From contig CM043945.1 in the NCBI GenBank assembly GCA_014529385.2, forward strand, positions 96,078,612 through 96,142,611: a stretch of DNA of 64,000 bases. The letters run 5' to 3'. Position 1 is the first letter of the stretch; each line of letters begins with the position of its first letter. Of this stretch, positions 33,863-44,977 are shown piece by piece. Below the pieces are notes generated by a model. It was given only the letters and a program-made list of their open reading frames with translations. It did not search any database and had not been told where the DNA came from. The position numbers and the translations under genes were made by a program. Source of the DNA: Adiantum capillus-veneris (lineage: Eukaryota > Streptophyta > Polypodiopsida > Polypodiales > Pteridaceae).

Positions 33863-34510
33863 AATCCTCCTCAAAATAGTGTTGCTGAGAGGATGAATAG
33901 GACCATACAAGAGAAGGTCAGAAGTATGTTGTCTAATGCACAGCTGCCAAATGGGTTTTGGGTTGAAACTGTATCAACAGTTGTTCATCTTGTAAATAGA
34001 TCTCCTATCAAGGTTTTGCAAAAGGATTCAGTGCCAGAGATGGTATGGTCAGGCAAAATGCCCTCATACAAGCATCTTAGAGTCTTTGGCTGTGAGGCAT
34101 ATACTCACGTTCCAAAGGAATTTAGGAACAAACTTGAGCCAAAGAGTAGAAAGTGCATCTTTCTAGGCTATGGTAATTCTGGTGAGATGGGGTACAGACT
34201 TTGGCATCCCGAATCCAGAAAGGTTATCCGCAGCAATGATGTTCACTTTAATGAATCCAAATATCATTCTAAACCAAAGAGGGTTGAGGAGATTAGAAGA
34301 GTTGTCTTCCAAGAAGATGGACCTGCACGTGCAAGACAAAATGTCAGGGCTCAAGAGGAGCAAGGACAGGATAGACTGGAACCACAGGTTGTGGCTGAGC
34401 CTGAGCCACCTATTGTGCATATTTCTGGGCGTATCACGCGACCTCCTGATAGGTTTGTTCCATCTATGAACTATGTCATGTTGATTGATTGCAATGAGCC
34501 TTCATGTTAA
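33863..34510 (+). pseudogene. Copia integrase C-terminal half
   Basis: Continues in frame after the TAA with NPPQNSVAERMNRT, which contains the integrase Glu, then FWVETVSTVVHLVNRSP and the copia-specific FGCEAYTHVPKEFRNKLEPK and KCIFLGYG blocks. A Glu/Arg/Gln-rich linker follows, and the frame ends at TAA 34508-34510. Confidence 0.85.
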
Positions 34511-35947
34511 AAGGAAGTAGTGCAAATGAAGGACTCCGGGAATTGGAAATTGGCCATGCAGTCAGAGATGACAGCTCTGCATAAAAACCAGACATGGAAG
34601 CTAGTTAAATTACCACATGGCAAAAAGGCTCTACCTTGTAAATGGGTTTACAGGTATAAGATCACCGCTCATGATAGTCAGCCAAAGTACAAAGCAAGGC
34701 TTGTTGCCAAGGGCTTTAAGCAATAACAAGGCATTGACTTTGATGAAGTCTTCTCTCCGGTGGTCAAGATGACTACATTGAGATGCTTTCTTGCATTGGT
34801 TGCCATATTAGATTTGGTGTTGCACCAAATGGATGTCACGATAGCGTTCTTGCATGGTGATTTAGATGTGGAAATTTACATGCAGCAGCCAGAAGGTTTT
34901 GTTGAGAAAGGCAAGGAAGATTTGGTATGTCAGTTGTTAAAGAGTCTTTATGGCTTAAAACAATCACCGAGGGCATGGTACCATAAGTTCCACAAGTTTA
35001 TGCTTTCTCAAGGCTACAAACGTAGTGAGTTCGATCACTATCTATATACAAAGAAGGCTAAGGATGGCAGTTGGTTGATCCTTATTTTGTATGTGGATGA
35101 CATGTTGATTGCTGGCAAGCACTTGGAAGAAATTTCAGCTTTGAAGTCAAAGATGGCAAAATCGTTTGACATGAAAGATATGGGTGAGGCAAGTCATATA
35201 CTTGGTATGCGCATTGAGAGAGACAGATCAAAGAAGTTGATTTGGTTATCTCAAATAGAGTATATTGACAAGGTTTTGCAACGTTTCAATATGGAGAAGG
35301 GAAAGGCATTGAGTGTTCCATTGCCACCATATGTGAAACTTAGCAAACAAGATTGTCCTGTGTCTGAGGAAGAACAAGCTGAAATGGATAAGATTCCATA
35401 TGCGTCTGCAGTGGGTAGTTTGATGTATGCAATGATTGCTACTCGCCCAGACATTGCATTTGCAGTGGGAGTAGTAAGTCGATACATGTCAAACCCAGGC
35501 AAGAAACATTGGGAGGCAGTGAAAGGAATATTGAGATACCTGAAAGCTACAAAGAGTATGCGCATATGCTATGGGAGTCAGGAGCTAAGTGTAAAGGGTT
35601 TTATAGACTCAGATTATGCAGGTGACTTAGACAACCGAAGGTCTACGTCAAGGTATGTCTTTACATTGGCTGGTGGAGCAGTATCATGGCGTTCTAGATT
35701 ACAAGATTGTGTTACTCAGTCTACTCCAGAGGCTGAATATGTTGCAGCATCAGAGGCATGCAAAGAATCAATTTGGCTTAATCGACTAGTAACAGATTTG
35801 GGAATCAAAGAAGAGATGCCTGTGTTATATTGTGATAGTCAAAGTGCTATACAATTGGCTCGCAATCCAGCTTATCACTCAAAGACAAAGCATGTGGATG
35901 TGAAGTATCGTTTCATCAGGGAAATGCTCGAGGATAAGCAACTTTAG
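34511..35947 (+). pseudogene. Copia reverse transcriptase and RNase H
   Basis: In frame: WKLAMQSEMTALHKNQTW, KWVYRYKI and ARLVAKGFKQ, then TAA at 34724-34726. After it come VFSPVVKMTTLRC, LHQMDVTIAFLHGDL, YGLKQSPRAWY and LYVDDMLIAG (the RT active site YVDD). Then the RNase H blocks GFIDSDYAGD, SRYVFTLAGGAVSWRSRLQ, STPEAEYVA and CDSQSAIQLARNPAYHSKTKH are all present. TAG at 35945-35947 ends the segment. Confidence 0.9.
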
Positions 35948-36049
35948 CTTGTCAAAGTTCACACCACAGAAAATCCTGTTGATCTACTTACAAAAGGACT
36001 TCCCTCAAAGAGCTTTGTGCATTTTCGCAAGCTGTTAGGTGTAGGGTAG
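35948..36049 (+). pseudogene. Copia polyprotein C-terminus
   Basis: After the TAG the same frame gives VHTTENPVDLLTKGLPSKSF, the usual end of copia RNase H, and terminates at TAG 36047-36049. From 32069 the frame counts 1,326 codons without a net shift. Confidence 0.85.
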
Positions 36050-36127
36050 TACATCACTTCTCTACATCTCTTGTATATTAGCTTGTATAGTAGCTTCTCT
36101 CACACTTAAAGTACCACATTGGACTTT

Positions 36128-36138
36128 AAGTGGGAGGT
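36128..36138 (+). other. Polypurine tract of copia element
   Basis: AAGTGGGAGGT directly before the 3' LTR. Confidence 0.75.
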
Positions 36139-36330
36139 TGTTGGGGTATAAAGCCCAATGTGGTCGCCCAGGTAAGTGGGCGGGCCGCCAGGTATGTACA
36201 CATATTCTTTTGTGAAAACCTAATAAGAACTCACTATGCTCTACACATTACAGTAGAGCGAGTTCACCATATCGTCGTGCTCTTCTTCTCGCACTATCTC
36301 TCGCGTCACACTTCCGCTCGTACTCCTTCA
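36139..36330 (+). repeat. 3' LTR of copia element (192 bp)
   Basis: Same length as the 5' LTR. I count four substitutions and no indel (about 98% identity). Confidence 0.9.
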
Positions 36331-36532
36331 GCTTCATGTTCTTTGTATCCATGTCCTCCCCTTGAATGGGTGCCTTTGTCGTTATCTTCATTCTTCTTTT
36401 CTTCATCTCCACATTGATGGTCTTCATGATCTTTATGGCATGCTCGATGTGAAAATTTCTTGAATGCTTTGGGAGAAAACCTTTAAGCTTTGTGAAGCCC
36501 CTCTTCACAATAGTTTCCTTTGGTTGATTCAT
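36331..36532 (-). other. Short minus-strand frame inside the non-autonomous element
   Basis: A frame starting MNQPKETIVKRG at 36532 runs through a Lys/Met-rich basic stretch up to the copia insertion, then artificially into the LTR. No family recognised. The real frame would have continued across the insertion point into 30788 leftward, where it stops quickly. Coding status doubtful. Confidence 0.2.
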
Positions 36533-37693
36533 TGGATACTAGTGCATGGATGATAGTGTAATGGGTGCAATTGGGGGTCTTTCCAGTTGAAGAGACTCTC
36601 TTCAAGGCAGTGTGTACCCAAAGTTTATTACATTATGCAAATCTTTTAATTACAGGTGCAAAAAAGGTAATTACAATGGTCTAAGTGAGCATGTGGTCTT
36701 TCAGATTCTTGGCAAGCGAGAATTACCTCTTGTGGCTTGAAGGCTTTGGAGCTTTAGTCATGTGGGAAGGGGGGGGTAGGGGTGCTTGGTGAGGCTGCAG
36801 GCTCATGAAAAACTCGGTGCTCATTGGAGTTCCTTTTATGTTGAATCTTTGTTGCTTGTTGCCCGTGGGAAAGTCCGCAGAGGAGTGGCCCTCTCAGTAC
36901 ACGGGAACGGACCCTCTACAGAGGTGTTCAACACGTGAGACTCAACCCTAGTGGACCCAAAAATCTCCAAAAAGGCTCACTTGATTTGGGCTTGCGTTCG
37001 CCGACAGGGTCAGCGCAACGCCGTGGGAATTCCTGTTTGCGGACCCGCCATCCTCATAAGGCAAAATGAAGGCCAGTCTTCGGATCCGTTTTTTGTGTAG
37101 CCCAAACCAAATTAAGGCAATTCAAGCCCACGACCCATAGGGATAGTAATAACATTCCCAAATTTAGCTATCCAACAAGCCTCAAGGCTTTGGTTGATTG
37201 AAGCCCCAAAAATAACCAATTTTATCCTCGTCTGCACAATGTAGCCACACACAAAAACCTCACTCACACACACCCTTTTTTTAGTAAAAGATTGGGGATG
37301 GAGAAGAGGGGGCTCCCAAGCTCGGAATGGAGAGCTTGAGGAGTCTATAAAAAACTTGAAACGAGCTCTTCAAGACTATGTGACCAATGTGACAAGAAAG
37401 CAAACCCGATGAAATTAATTGAAGATGCAAATTAGCAAAAAATCGACCCTAGAGGGGAAATCAAAGATGAGAGCGCACAAGAGAATGCAATCATGCACAA
37501 ATCAAATGCAAAGATCCTACGATTCTTAATCAAGCTTGACCTAGCTATGGAGGGTAGTGGCTCAATGAACTTTCACTATGAACTCGCCCACACATAGCCT
37601 AATCATGAATTGATTAGAGAGAAGGGAAGTCTAATGGAAATGCTAATTACATTCACACAAAATCATAGTAACAAACCTAGCTAGCAAACCATG
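36533..37693 (-). other. Interior of the non-autonomous element, no gene
   Basis: No supported frame on either strand. A GGGGGGG run lies near 36770. There are no retroelement protein motifs. Confidence 0.5.
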
Positions 37694-37707
37694 GAGCTCT
37701 GATACCA
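37694..37707 (-). other. Primer-binding site (initiator tRNA-Met), minus strand
   Basis: Minus-strand TGGTATCAGAGCTC lies two bases from the LTR end. It fixes the element's orientation as minus. Confidence 0.85.
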
Positions 37708-37709
37708 CT

Positions 37710-38033
37710 TGATGGGAATGGAATCATGCTAGCTATGGTGGATGAAACATTGTGCACACAATGTGAGTGTGTGTTGGCTAGGTTATCACTCAAGCAAATT
37801 AGGTTTCAAGGTCAATTAACTTGGAATCATTAACACGACCTTGAGTTGTTGCTAAGCCATCACAAGCTCATCATAAACAAGAGAGATGTAATGCAAAATA
37901 GACTTGTGTTTATTCATTCATGAAATGAGATTTAAGTAGCTCTACAGCCTGCACCACTTCATGTGGGATAATTCTAGCTTTTCTCTCCTTGACTCACACT
38001 CTAGTGACTCTAGGACAAAGATCACACCTTACA
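37710..38033 (-). repeat. LTR of the minus-strand element (5' copy)
   Basis: Plus strand starts TGATGGGAATGG and ends CACCTTACA. Direct repeat of 30168-30482. Confidence 0.8.
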
Positions 38034-41000
38034 GGGATGGGGAGTAATGTGTTTCCTCTACCCTTGCAAACTTTCATGGCCATCCATTCTTATCTCGTAG
38101 GTCCAAGGCGGCACAATCACCAATTTTTTTGGATTTGGGCTCACCAAGGGTCCAACAACTAAAATTGGCGATTGTGGTACCCTTCAATATCGAGACGGAT
38201 TACGATGGCCATGAAACTTTGTAGGGGTGGGGATTAGTATGCTTTCCCTATCCTTGCAAAGTTTCATGGTCATCTGTTCTCATCTCGTCGGTCCAAGGCG
38301 GCACAATCGCCATTATTTTTGGCTTCGGGCTCGCGAAGGGTCCTATGGCCAAAAGTTGACGATTGTGTCACCCTTGACTATCGAGACGGGTTGCAATGTC
38401 CATGAAACTTTGCAAGGGAGGGGATTGGTATGCTTCCCCTGCCCCTACATAGTTTCATGGCCATCCATTCTTGTCTCGTCGGTCGAAGGAAGCAAAGTCA
38501 TTAATTTTGTGGACTTTGGGCTCGCCAAGGGCCCAAAGCCAATAGCCAAAAATTGGCGATTGTTTTGCCCTTGACCATCTAGAGAGATTGTTATGGCCAT
38601 GAAACTTTGCATGGGCAAGGATTAGTGTGCTTTTCATACCCCTACAAAGTTTCATGGCCATCCATTCTTGTCTCATTGGTCTAGGGCGACACAATTATCA
38701 ATTTTTTGGGCTTTGTGCTCTCTGAGGGCCCAACGACCAAAAGTTGGCAATTATGCCGCCCTATTGAGACAGATTACGATGGTCATCAAACTTTGTAGGG
38801 GTGGAGATTAGTATGCCTTCCCCACCCCTAAAAAGTTTCATGGCCATTCGTTCCTGTCTTGTTGGTCCAAGGCGGCATAATCACCAATTTTTGGGCTTTG
38901 GGCTCGCTTAGGACCCACTATCGACCAAAAGTTGGTTGTGATGCCCTTGACTGTTGAGACGGATTATGATGGCCATGTAACTTTGTACAAGCAGGGATTA
39001 GTGTGTTTCTCTCGCCCTTAAAAATTTTCATGGCCATCTGTTCTTGTCTCCTCACTCCAGGGCGGCACAATCGCCAATTTTTTTGGCTTTGGGCTCGCCA
39101 AGGTCCCAACGGCCAAAAGTTGGCAATTGTGCCACACTTCAGTGATGGCCATGAAACATTGTAGAAATAGGGATAAGTGTACTTACCCTCCCCCTACAAA
39201 GCTTCATGGCCATCAATTCTCGTCTTGTCGGTCCAGGACGGCACAATCACCATTTTTTTAAACTATGGACTCGCCAAGGGTCCAATGGCCAAAAGTTGGT
39301 GATTGTGTTGCCCTTCACCGCATCCTGACGGATTTCAATGGCCATGAAACTTTGCACAGGTGGGAATTAGTATGCTTCTTGTGTCCTTGAAAAGTTTCAT
39401 GGCCATCGGTTCCATCTCATCAGTCCAAGGTGGCACAATTGTCAATTTTTGGGGCTTTGAACTCACCAAGGACCCAGCGGGCAAAAGTTGGCAATTGTGT
39501 CATCCTTGACCATTAAGACAGATTGGGATGGCCATAAAACATTTCACAGGTGGGAGTTAGCGTGCTTACCCTGTTTTGCAAATTTTTGTGGACATCCGTT
39601 CCTATCTCATTGGTCCAAAGCGGCACAATCGCCAACTTTTTGGCTTTGGGCTTGCCAAGGACTCAACGACAAAAGTTGAGATGGCCACCATGAAACTTTG
39701 CAAGGGCACGGATTAGTGTTCTTTCCCTACCCTTGCAAAGTTTCATTGCCAACCATTCTTGTCTCATCAGTCCAAGGCAAGACAATCACCAATTTTTTTA
39801 ACTTTGGGCCCGCCAAGGACCCAACGGCCAAAAGTTGACGATATTGCCGCCCTTGACCGTCAAGACGGATTGCAATGGCCATGAAATTTTGCAAGGTAGA
39901 AATTAGTGTGCTTCCCCTATCCTTGCATAGTTTAATGGGCATTTGTTCCTGTCTCATTGGTCTAGGGTGGCCCATTGCCAATCATTTGGGCTTTGGGCTT
40001 GTTGCCAAGGGCCCAACAGCCAAAAGTTGGCAATTGTCCCACCCTTGACCGTTGAGATGGATTGAGATGACCATGAAACTTTGTAAGGTCAAGGGATAGT
40101 ATGATTCTCCCACCCTTGCAAAGTTTCATGGCCATCCATTCACGTCACGTCAATCCAAGGCGGCACAATTGCCAATCTTTTTGGCTTTGGGCTCGCCAAG
40201 GGCCCAACGGCCAAAAGTTGGCAATTGTGTCGTCCTTGACTATCGAGAAGGATTGCGATGGCCATGAAACTTTGCAGTGGAAAGGATTACTTTATTGCCC
40301 CCATGATTGTATTGTTTCATGGCCATGCGTTCCTGTCTCGTCGGTCTAGGACGGCACAATCGCCATTTTTTGAGCTTTGCGCTCGCAAAGGGCCCAACAT
40401 CCAAAAACCCAACGATCGAAAGTTGACAATTGTGTCGCCCTTGACCATTGGGACTGATTGCGATGGCCATGAAAATTTGTAAGGTTAGGGATTAGTGTTC
40501 TTTTCCTACCCCTGCAAAGTTTCTTGGCCATCTATTCCCGTCTTGTTGGTCCAAGGCGGCACAATTGTCAATTTTTTGGGCTTGGGGCTCGCCAAAGGCC
40601 CAACGGCTAAAAATTAGCGATCGTGCCACCCTTGACTATCAAGACGGATTGCGATGTCCATGAAACTTTGTAGTGGCAAGGAATATTGTGCTTCTCCTAC
40701 CCCTGCAGAGTTTCATGGAAATATGTTTCCATCGTTGGTCCAAGGTGGTATAATCATTAATTTTTTGAGCTTTGGGCTTGCCAAGGGTCCAATGGCCAAA
40801 AGTTGGCAATTGTGCCGCCCTTGACCATTGAGACGGATTGTGATAGCTATAAAACTTTGTAAGGATGGGGAGTAGTATCCTTTTCCCACCCCTACAAATT
40901 CATGGCCATATATTCCCGTCTCATCGGTCTAGGGTGACACAATCATCAATTTTTTGGTCTTGTGGCTTGCAAAGGGTCCAACGGCCAAAAGTTGACAATT

Positions 41001-41117
41001 GTACCGTCTTTGACCATCGAGATGGATTGTGATGCCCATGAAAGTTCGTAGGGGTAGGGATTAGTGTGATTCCCCAACCCCTGCAAAGTTTCATGGCCAT
41101 CCATTCCCGTCTCGTCT
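38034..41117. repeat. ~195 bp hairpin satellite, right part of split array
   Basis: About 16 units. ATGGCCATGAAACTTTG recurs near 38205, 38594, 39338, 39875, 40258, 40461 and so on, with 190-200 bp steps. Each unit has an inverted repeat: GGCCATGAAACTTTGCAGGG, then about 30 bp, then CCCTGCAAAGTTTCATGGCC. A second one is CGCCAATTTTTTGGC against GCCAAAAGTTGGCG, enclosing TTGGGC...GCCCAA. Nearly the whole unit can fold into two hairpins. Frames within it are not genes. Confidence 0.9.
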
Positions 41118-41169
41118 TCCTTGTAACATGTGCCATCCGTTGCAATATAAGTACATTATCATCAACTTA

Positions 41170-41750
41170 TATCAAGTGATCTCGATAAACTATCATCTCT
41201 AAGCACACAATCGTAAAGATACAATGTACAAAAGGTGTGGTACAAGTAAACTGCATAAATTAGAACATGATGACTATAATCATAAAGACACATTGTGCAA
41301 AGGTTTGGTACAAATGGACTGCATAAAGCAAAACATGGTAACTACGCTCATAAAGACACAACATACAAAGGTGTGATACAAGTGGACTACATAAACTAGA
41401 ACAAGATAACTATAATCATAAAGATACATGGTGCAAAGGTCCGGTAAAAATGGACTACATAAAGTCAAAACATGGAAACTACGCTCATAAAGACACATCA
41501 TATAAAGGTGTAGTACAAGTGGACTGCATAAACAAGAACATGGCGACTACAATCATAAAGACACATCATACAACGATAGGATAAAAATGGACTGCATAAA
41601 GTAGAACATGGAAAATATAATCATAAAGATACATGGTGCTAAGGTATGGTACAAATGGACTAGAAAAAGTAGAACATGGTGACTACAAACATAGAGAAAA
41701 TGCAACAAACGCTAAAATATGTACAAGTAAATCAATCTGAATCAAAGTTT
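41170..41750. repeat. ~68 bp tandem repeat, about eight copies
   Basis: CATAAAGACACA... recurs at 41281, 41349, 41417 and 41486 (68-69 bp), each followed by a GGTACAA(a/g)TGGACTGCATAAA-type block. It starts shortly after the hairpin satellite ends but is unrelated in sequence. Confidence 0.8.
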
Positions 41751-42516
41751 ATAGCTACATGCTCTATGTACGCTGCCAGCTGCACCCTAGCATGGGGGGC
41801 ATACACTATTTGTGCTATGGTGCACTAATTTCCAAGTGCTACAGTATGCTCAGTGCGGTCCTCAGTTGCTATTGAGGACTCTCCCTCTACCCAAGCTCCC
41901 TCGTGCTAGAACTGAATCCTGGCCATCACCAGCTCATGGTCAGCTAGTGTGTCATGAGCTTGTTGTCCCATCTCCCGAATCCATAAATCTATACATACTC
42001 ACGAGGTAATTTGTTTGGATGCTCAAAGGGTTCAACAATGATATTAAGATGCCAAAGGTGGTCAACTTGCAAGAAACCGCTCAATGCCATTGACAACTGT
42101 GCAATGCTTCTTGTTTTGTGATTATGGCATAACAACTTCCAAAGTCAAGGAGATGCTATGAGAATAAGGATTTGGGGTCTTTACAGTTGTATGTACAAAA
42201 AATTCATTGGGTGCTAATATGCACAAAGCCAAGGGGCTTACATCTACATAGGACGAGTTCTAAGTATAGCACAACGCATGCCTAGGAGCCAAAGAGTCAA
42301 AGTAGCGTAATTTATAAGTCTATAAGCCTGCTTCAATCAAGGATTGCCAAAATAGATCAAATTTTCCTCTCAATTGAGAACTTATGCTTCTATCTTCAAA
42401 CAACAAAAACCAAACAATCGAGCAGGATTCCTCCGCAAGCAAGCCTCCTATTCATGACCATGATCTATTCATGGACATTGAATTTCTCGATAGTCTCAGC
42501 ACTCAGTCTCCTAGTA
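41751..42516. other. No recognisable gene
   Basis: Short frames only. None shows a domain or an exon-like structure. Confidence 0.4.
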
Positions 42517-42815
42517 TTCACCAAACACTTTTTTAGCAACCAGTGAAGAAAAGGAGAGCATTGAAAATCTCTCGGTCTTTAGTGAAAATTTTAGGGCTTT
42601 TATCGGTTTGCACACTAAAATCTGCTAAATTTGGCCGGTTTCCATCAAGGTGACCCTCCAAAGTAGTCAAGAATTTTTGGGTTTTGTCCTTTAAAAATAC
42701 ACTAAAGGCCGGTTTTGTGGAACGCTACACTCTAATGTTCACCAAAAACTTTTTTAGAAACCAATGGAAAAAAGAAGAGCATTGGAAATAAATCAGTTTC
42801 TAGTGAAAATTTATG
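42517..42815. repeat. Two copies of a ~75 bp repeat around a MITE-like segment
   Basis: TCACCAAACACTTTTTTAGC and the following ~55 bp at 42517 recur at about 42739 with a few changes (AGAGCATTG, TAGTGAAAATTT). The segment between contains ATACACTAAAGGCCGGTTTT. A related block, ATACACTAGACCCCGGTTTT, occurs near 48500. Confidence 0.5.
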
Positions 42816-43080
42816 GTCGGCTGCCATCGCGGGGCCTTAGTGTTTCATAGAGGTGGTTCATCTTACGTGGCAATGCTCTTATGAGAAACACCGTTTTAGA
42901 AGGAAGAGTTATAAGATGGGCATCTACTACAGTCATGAGCGGATGTGTGGTGATGATAAAAACCTGTCGCTTTCTTTCTTTCTCGCCTCCTTTTTTCCAC
43001 ATGGCAGTTCATCTCTTACGTTGGTTACCTGCCATCAAGCAGGTCTTGATGGGTATAAAAATTCAGTGGGATGTCCTGAG
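42816..43080. other. No recognisable gene
   Basis: Overlapping short plus-strand frames at 42853-43093 lack any domain. Confidence 0.35.
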
Positions 43081-43290
43081 TGGAGGTGATTGAATTGATG
43101 GCAATATTCAGAGGCTGTAATACTAGAATCAAGCTCACTGGTCACTGGATGTGGAGACTCAGGCAAGTGCCATAACTAATGTTGTGGAGGTGATTGAATT
43201 GATGGCAATATTCAGAGGCTGCAATACTAGAATCAAGCTCACTGGTCACTGGATGTGGAGACTCAGGCAAGTGGCATAACTGATGCTGTG
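43081..43290. repeat. 104 bp tandem duplication, near-identical
   Basis: TGGAGGTGATTGAATTGATG starts at 43081 and again at 43185. The copies differ at only a few positions, so the duplication is recent. Confidence 0.85.
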
Positions 43291-44040
43291 AATACAATCT
43301 ATTGTGCTATGATCAAATAGTTTTGGGTAGTTGGTTTTGTTTCAGGTTGGACAAAATTGTTTCAGTTTTGACTTGAGGGAAATCAAGTTTGTTGCAACCA
43401 GCCAGTGCATGTTGTATCAAAAAGTGAAGAATTGCATGGGCATTGGACTTCTTAATGCAATTATGATCCCATGGTACTATCATTATTTGTAATTTTTGGG
43501 AGCTATGAGGCCAAGATGTCCAACACGCTGCTTGCTGCTTGCTGATATTTTTCTCTGGTCTGGTCTAAATTGCTATATGATCCATAGCTAGGTCCCACTT
43601 TCGTTTATATGGTCTTTAATGTCCACAACACTGCTATCTATTTCAGTGGCCTCAAGGTGAAACGATAGCTCTTTTTGATAATTGAAAGCATGACCTTTGC
43701 AAAACCCCACAAGGGTGCTTGTTAAAAACCAACCCTGCTTAGATCACCATCTCGCTCCCCGCATTTTCTATCTGCCACCATGTAGGCAATTTGAATTCCC
43801 TTCTCCGTAATAGCTAGAATCTATTATTTCATCAAATGGAATCTTTACAGATTCCATCCATCTGGGCAACATTTTGCACATGGACTAATTTGGGTGCTCT
43901 ACTCACGTTTTGGTGTTCTAATTTGTACATGCTCTCAGATGCTCGCATTTTAGGTGCTCTCAAGGTTGGACTAGCCTTCATTTTAATTTTGAGTTTTAGT
44001 TTTGCCTTGAACAATTTAAAGCGCCTTCATTTTTTTTCAC
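43291..44040. other. No recognisable gene
   Basis: AT-rich spacer. The short frame 43836-44108 has no domain support. Confidence 0.4.
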
Positions 44041-44067
44041 TTGAATTTCTTGAACTCAGTGAGTTAC

Positions 44068-44500
44068 GTGGCATGGCACGTAACCCGCTGAGTCACCTGG
44101 CCACATAAGTTGCCAAGTTACATGGCATGCCACATAACTTGCCGAGTTATGTGGTCAAAGTGTCGGTGAGTGATGTGTCCACATAACTCGCCGAGTTACA
44201 TGGACAGGTGACAGGGTTGGCACCATGGCATGGACCGTGTCTGCATGGTGGAAGACATGTAGCTCGTCGAGTTATGTGGACTGCCTTTGTGGCATGCAAC
44301 GTGGACTAGCCATGTTACTCGTCGAGGTACATGGTGGGTCCACATGGGCATGAACATGTAAGGGTGTTCACACCACCGTGGAGTGAACACGTAACTTGAC
44401 GAGTTACATGGACACTCGTTTAAGTAACTTACCGAGCTCTAGTGCTATGCCATGCGCCTCAAGTTGGTGCTTCAAGAGCAAGTGTAACTCGACGAGTTAG
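44068..44500. repeat. Cluster of ~24 bp palindromes (CATAACTCGCCGAGTTACATG type)
   Basis: About nine copies of the palindrome TAACTCGnCGAGTTA, with flanking CCA(c)A...T(g)TGG, occur near 44069, 44107, 44131, 44180, 44257, 44308, 44387, 44423 and 44480. Sequence between copies is not repeated. Copies vary by one to five bases, mostly keeping the symmetry. Confidence 0.7.
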
Positions 44501-44560
44501 CCACATTGCGGAGGCCATACCTGGGTGGGGACTGCGGGAAGTGGGTACGTTTGATCATGT

Positions 44561-44671
<111 letters not shown>

Positions 44672-44912
44672 TGCCTACCGAAGGCAATCTTTCATTCTAC
44701 GCACGCCCAGTTGATTGCATCTTCTAGAGGCAAATTGTACGCTTACAAGGGAGAGGGAACAACCTTGCTATGGTTAATGCGGGCTGCAGTAATGATGCTA
44801 TGTGGAAGTGCAGATGCTACTCATAAGAAACCTTCATACCTATCACTGATCTTACTTCGGGCCACCAGGATAGAGGAAATAAACAAAGGTGGGATTCGAG
44901 TTTGCAATTGTG

Positions 44913-44914
<2 letters not shown>

Positions 44915-44970
<56 letters not shown>
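44915..44970. repeat. (AG)n microsatellite
   Basis: AG dinucleotide run. The Glu-Arg and Ser-Leu frames across it are artefacts. Confidence 0.97.

Positions 44971-44977
<7 letters not shown>

Larger units (their letters stand above)
30789..36330 (+). mobile_element. Ty1/copia LTR retrotransposon, nested and young
   Basis: 5' LTR 30789-30980, primer site at 30983, one gag-pol frame at 32069-36049, polypurine tract, 3' LTR 36139-36330. Both LTRs are 192 bp and differ at four positions. Flanks GCTTT (30784-30788) and GCTTC (36331-36335) look like a target-site duplication with one change. The order gag, protease, integrase, RT, RNase H is that of copia elements. It sits inside the minus-strand LTR element. 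Five premature stops make it non-functional by itself. Confidence 0.93.
30168..38033 (-). mobile_element. Non-autonomous minus-strand LTR element, interrupted by a copia element
   Basis: Two LTRs (30168-30482 and 37710-38033) lie in direct orientation. A primer site complementary to initiator tRNA-Met lies on the minus strand next to the right LTR. A minus-strand polypurine tract lies next to the left LTR. After subtracting the nested copia element (30789-36330), only about 1.7 kb of interior remains, with no gag-pol. It is therefore a small non-autonomous element. The LTRs are clearly more diverged than those of the nested copia element, which agrees with the nesting order. Confidence 0.8.

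Noticed and set aside
38034-41117. Open frames in the ~195 bp array
   Set aside because: Hairpin-satellite frames, short, on both strands, and without domains.
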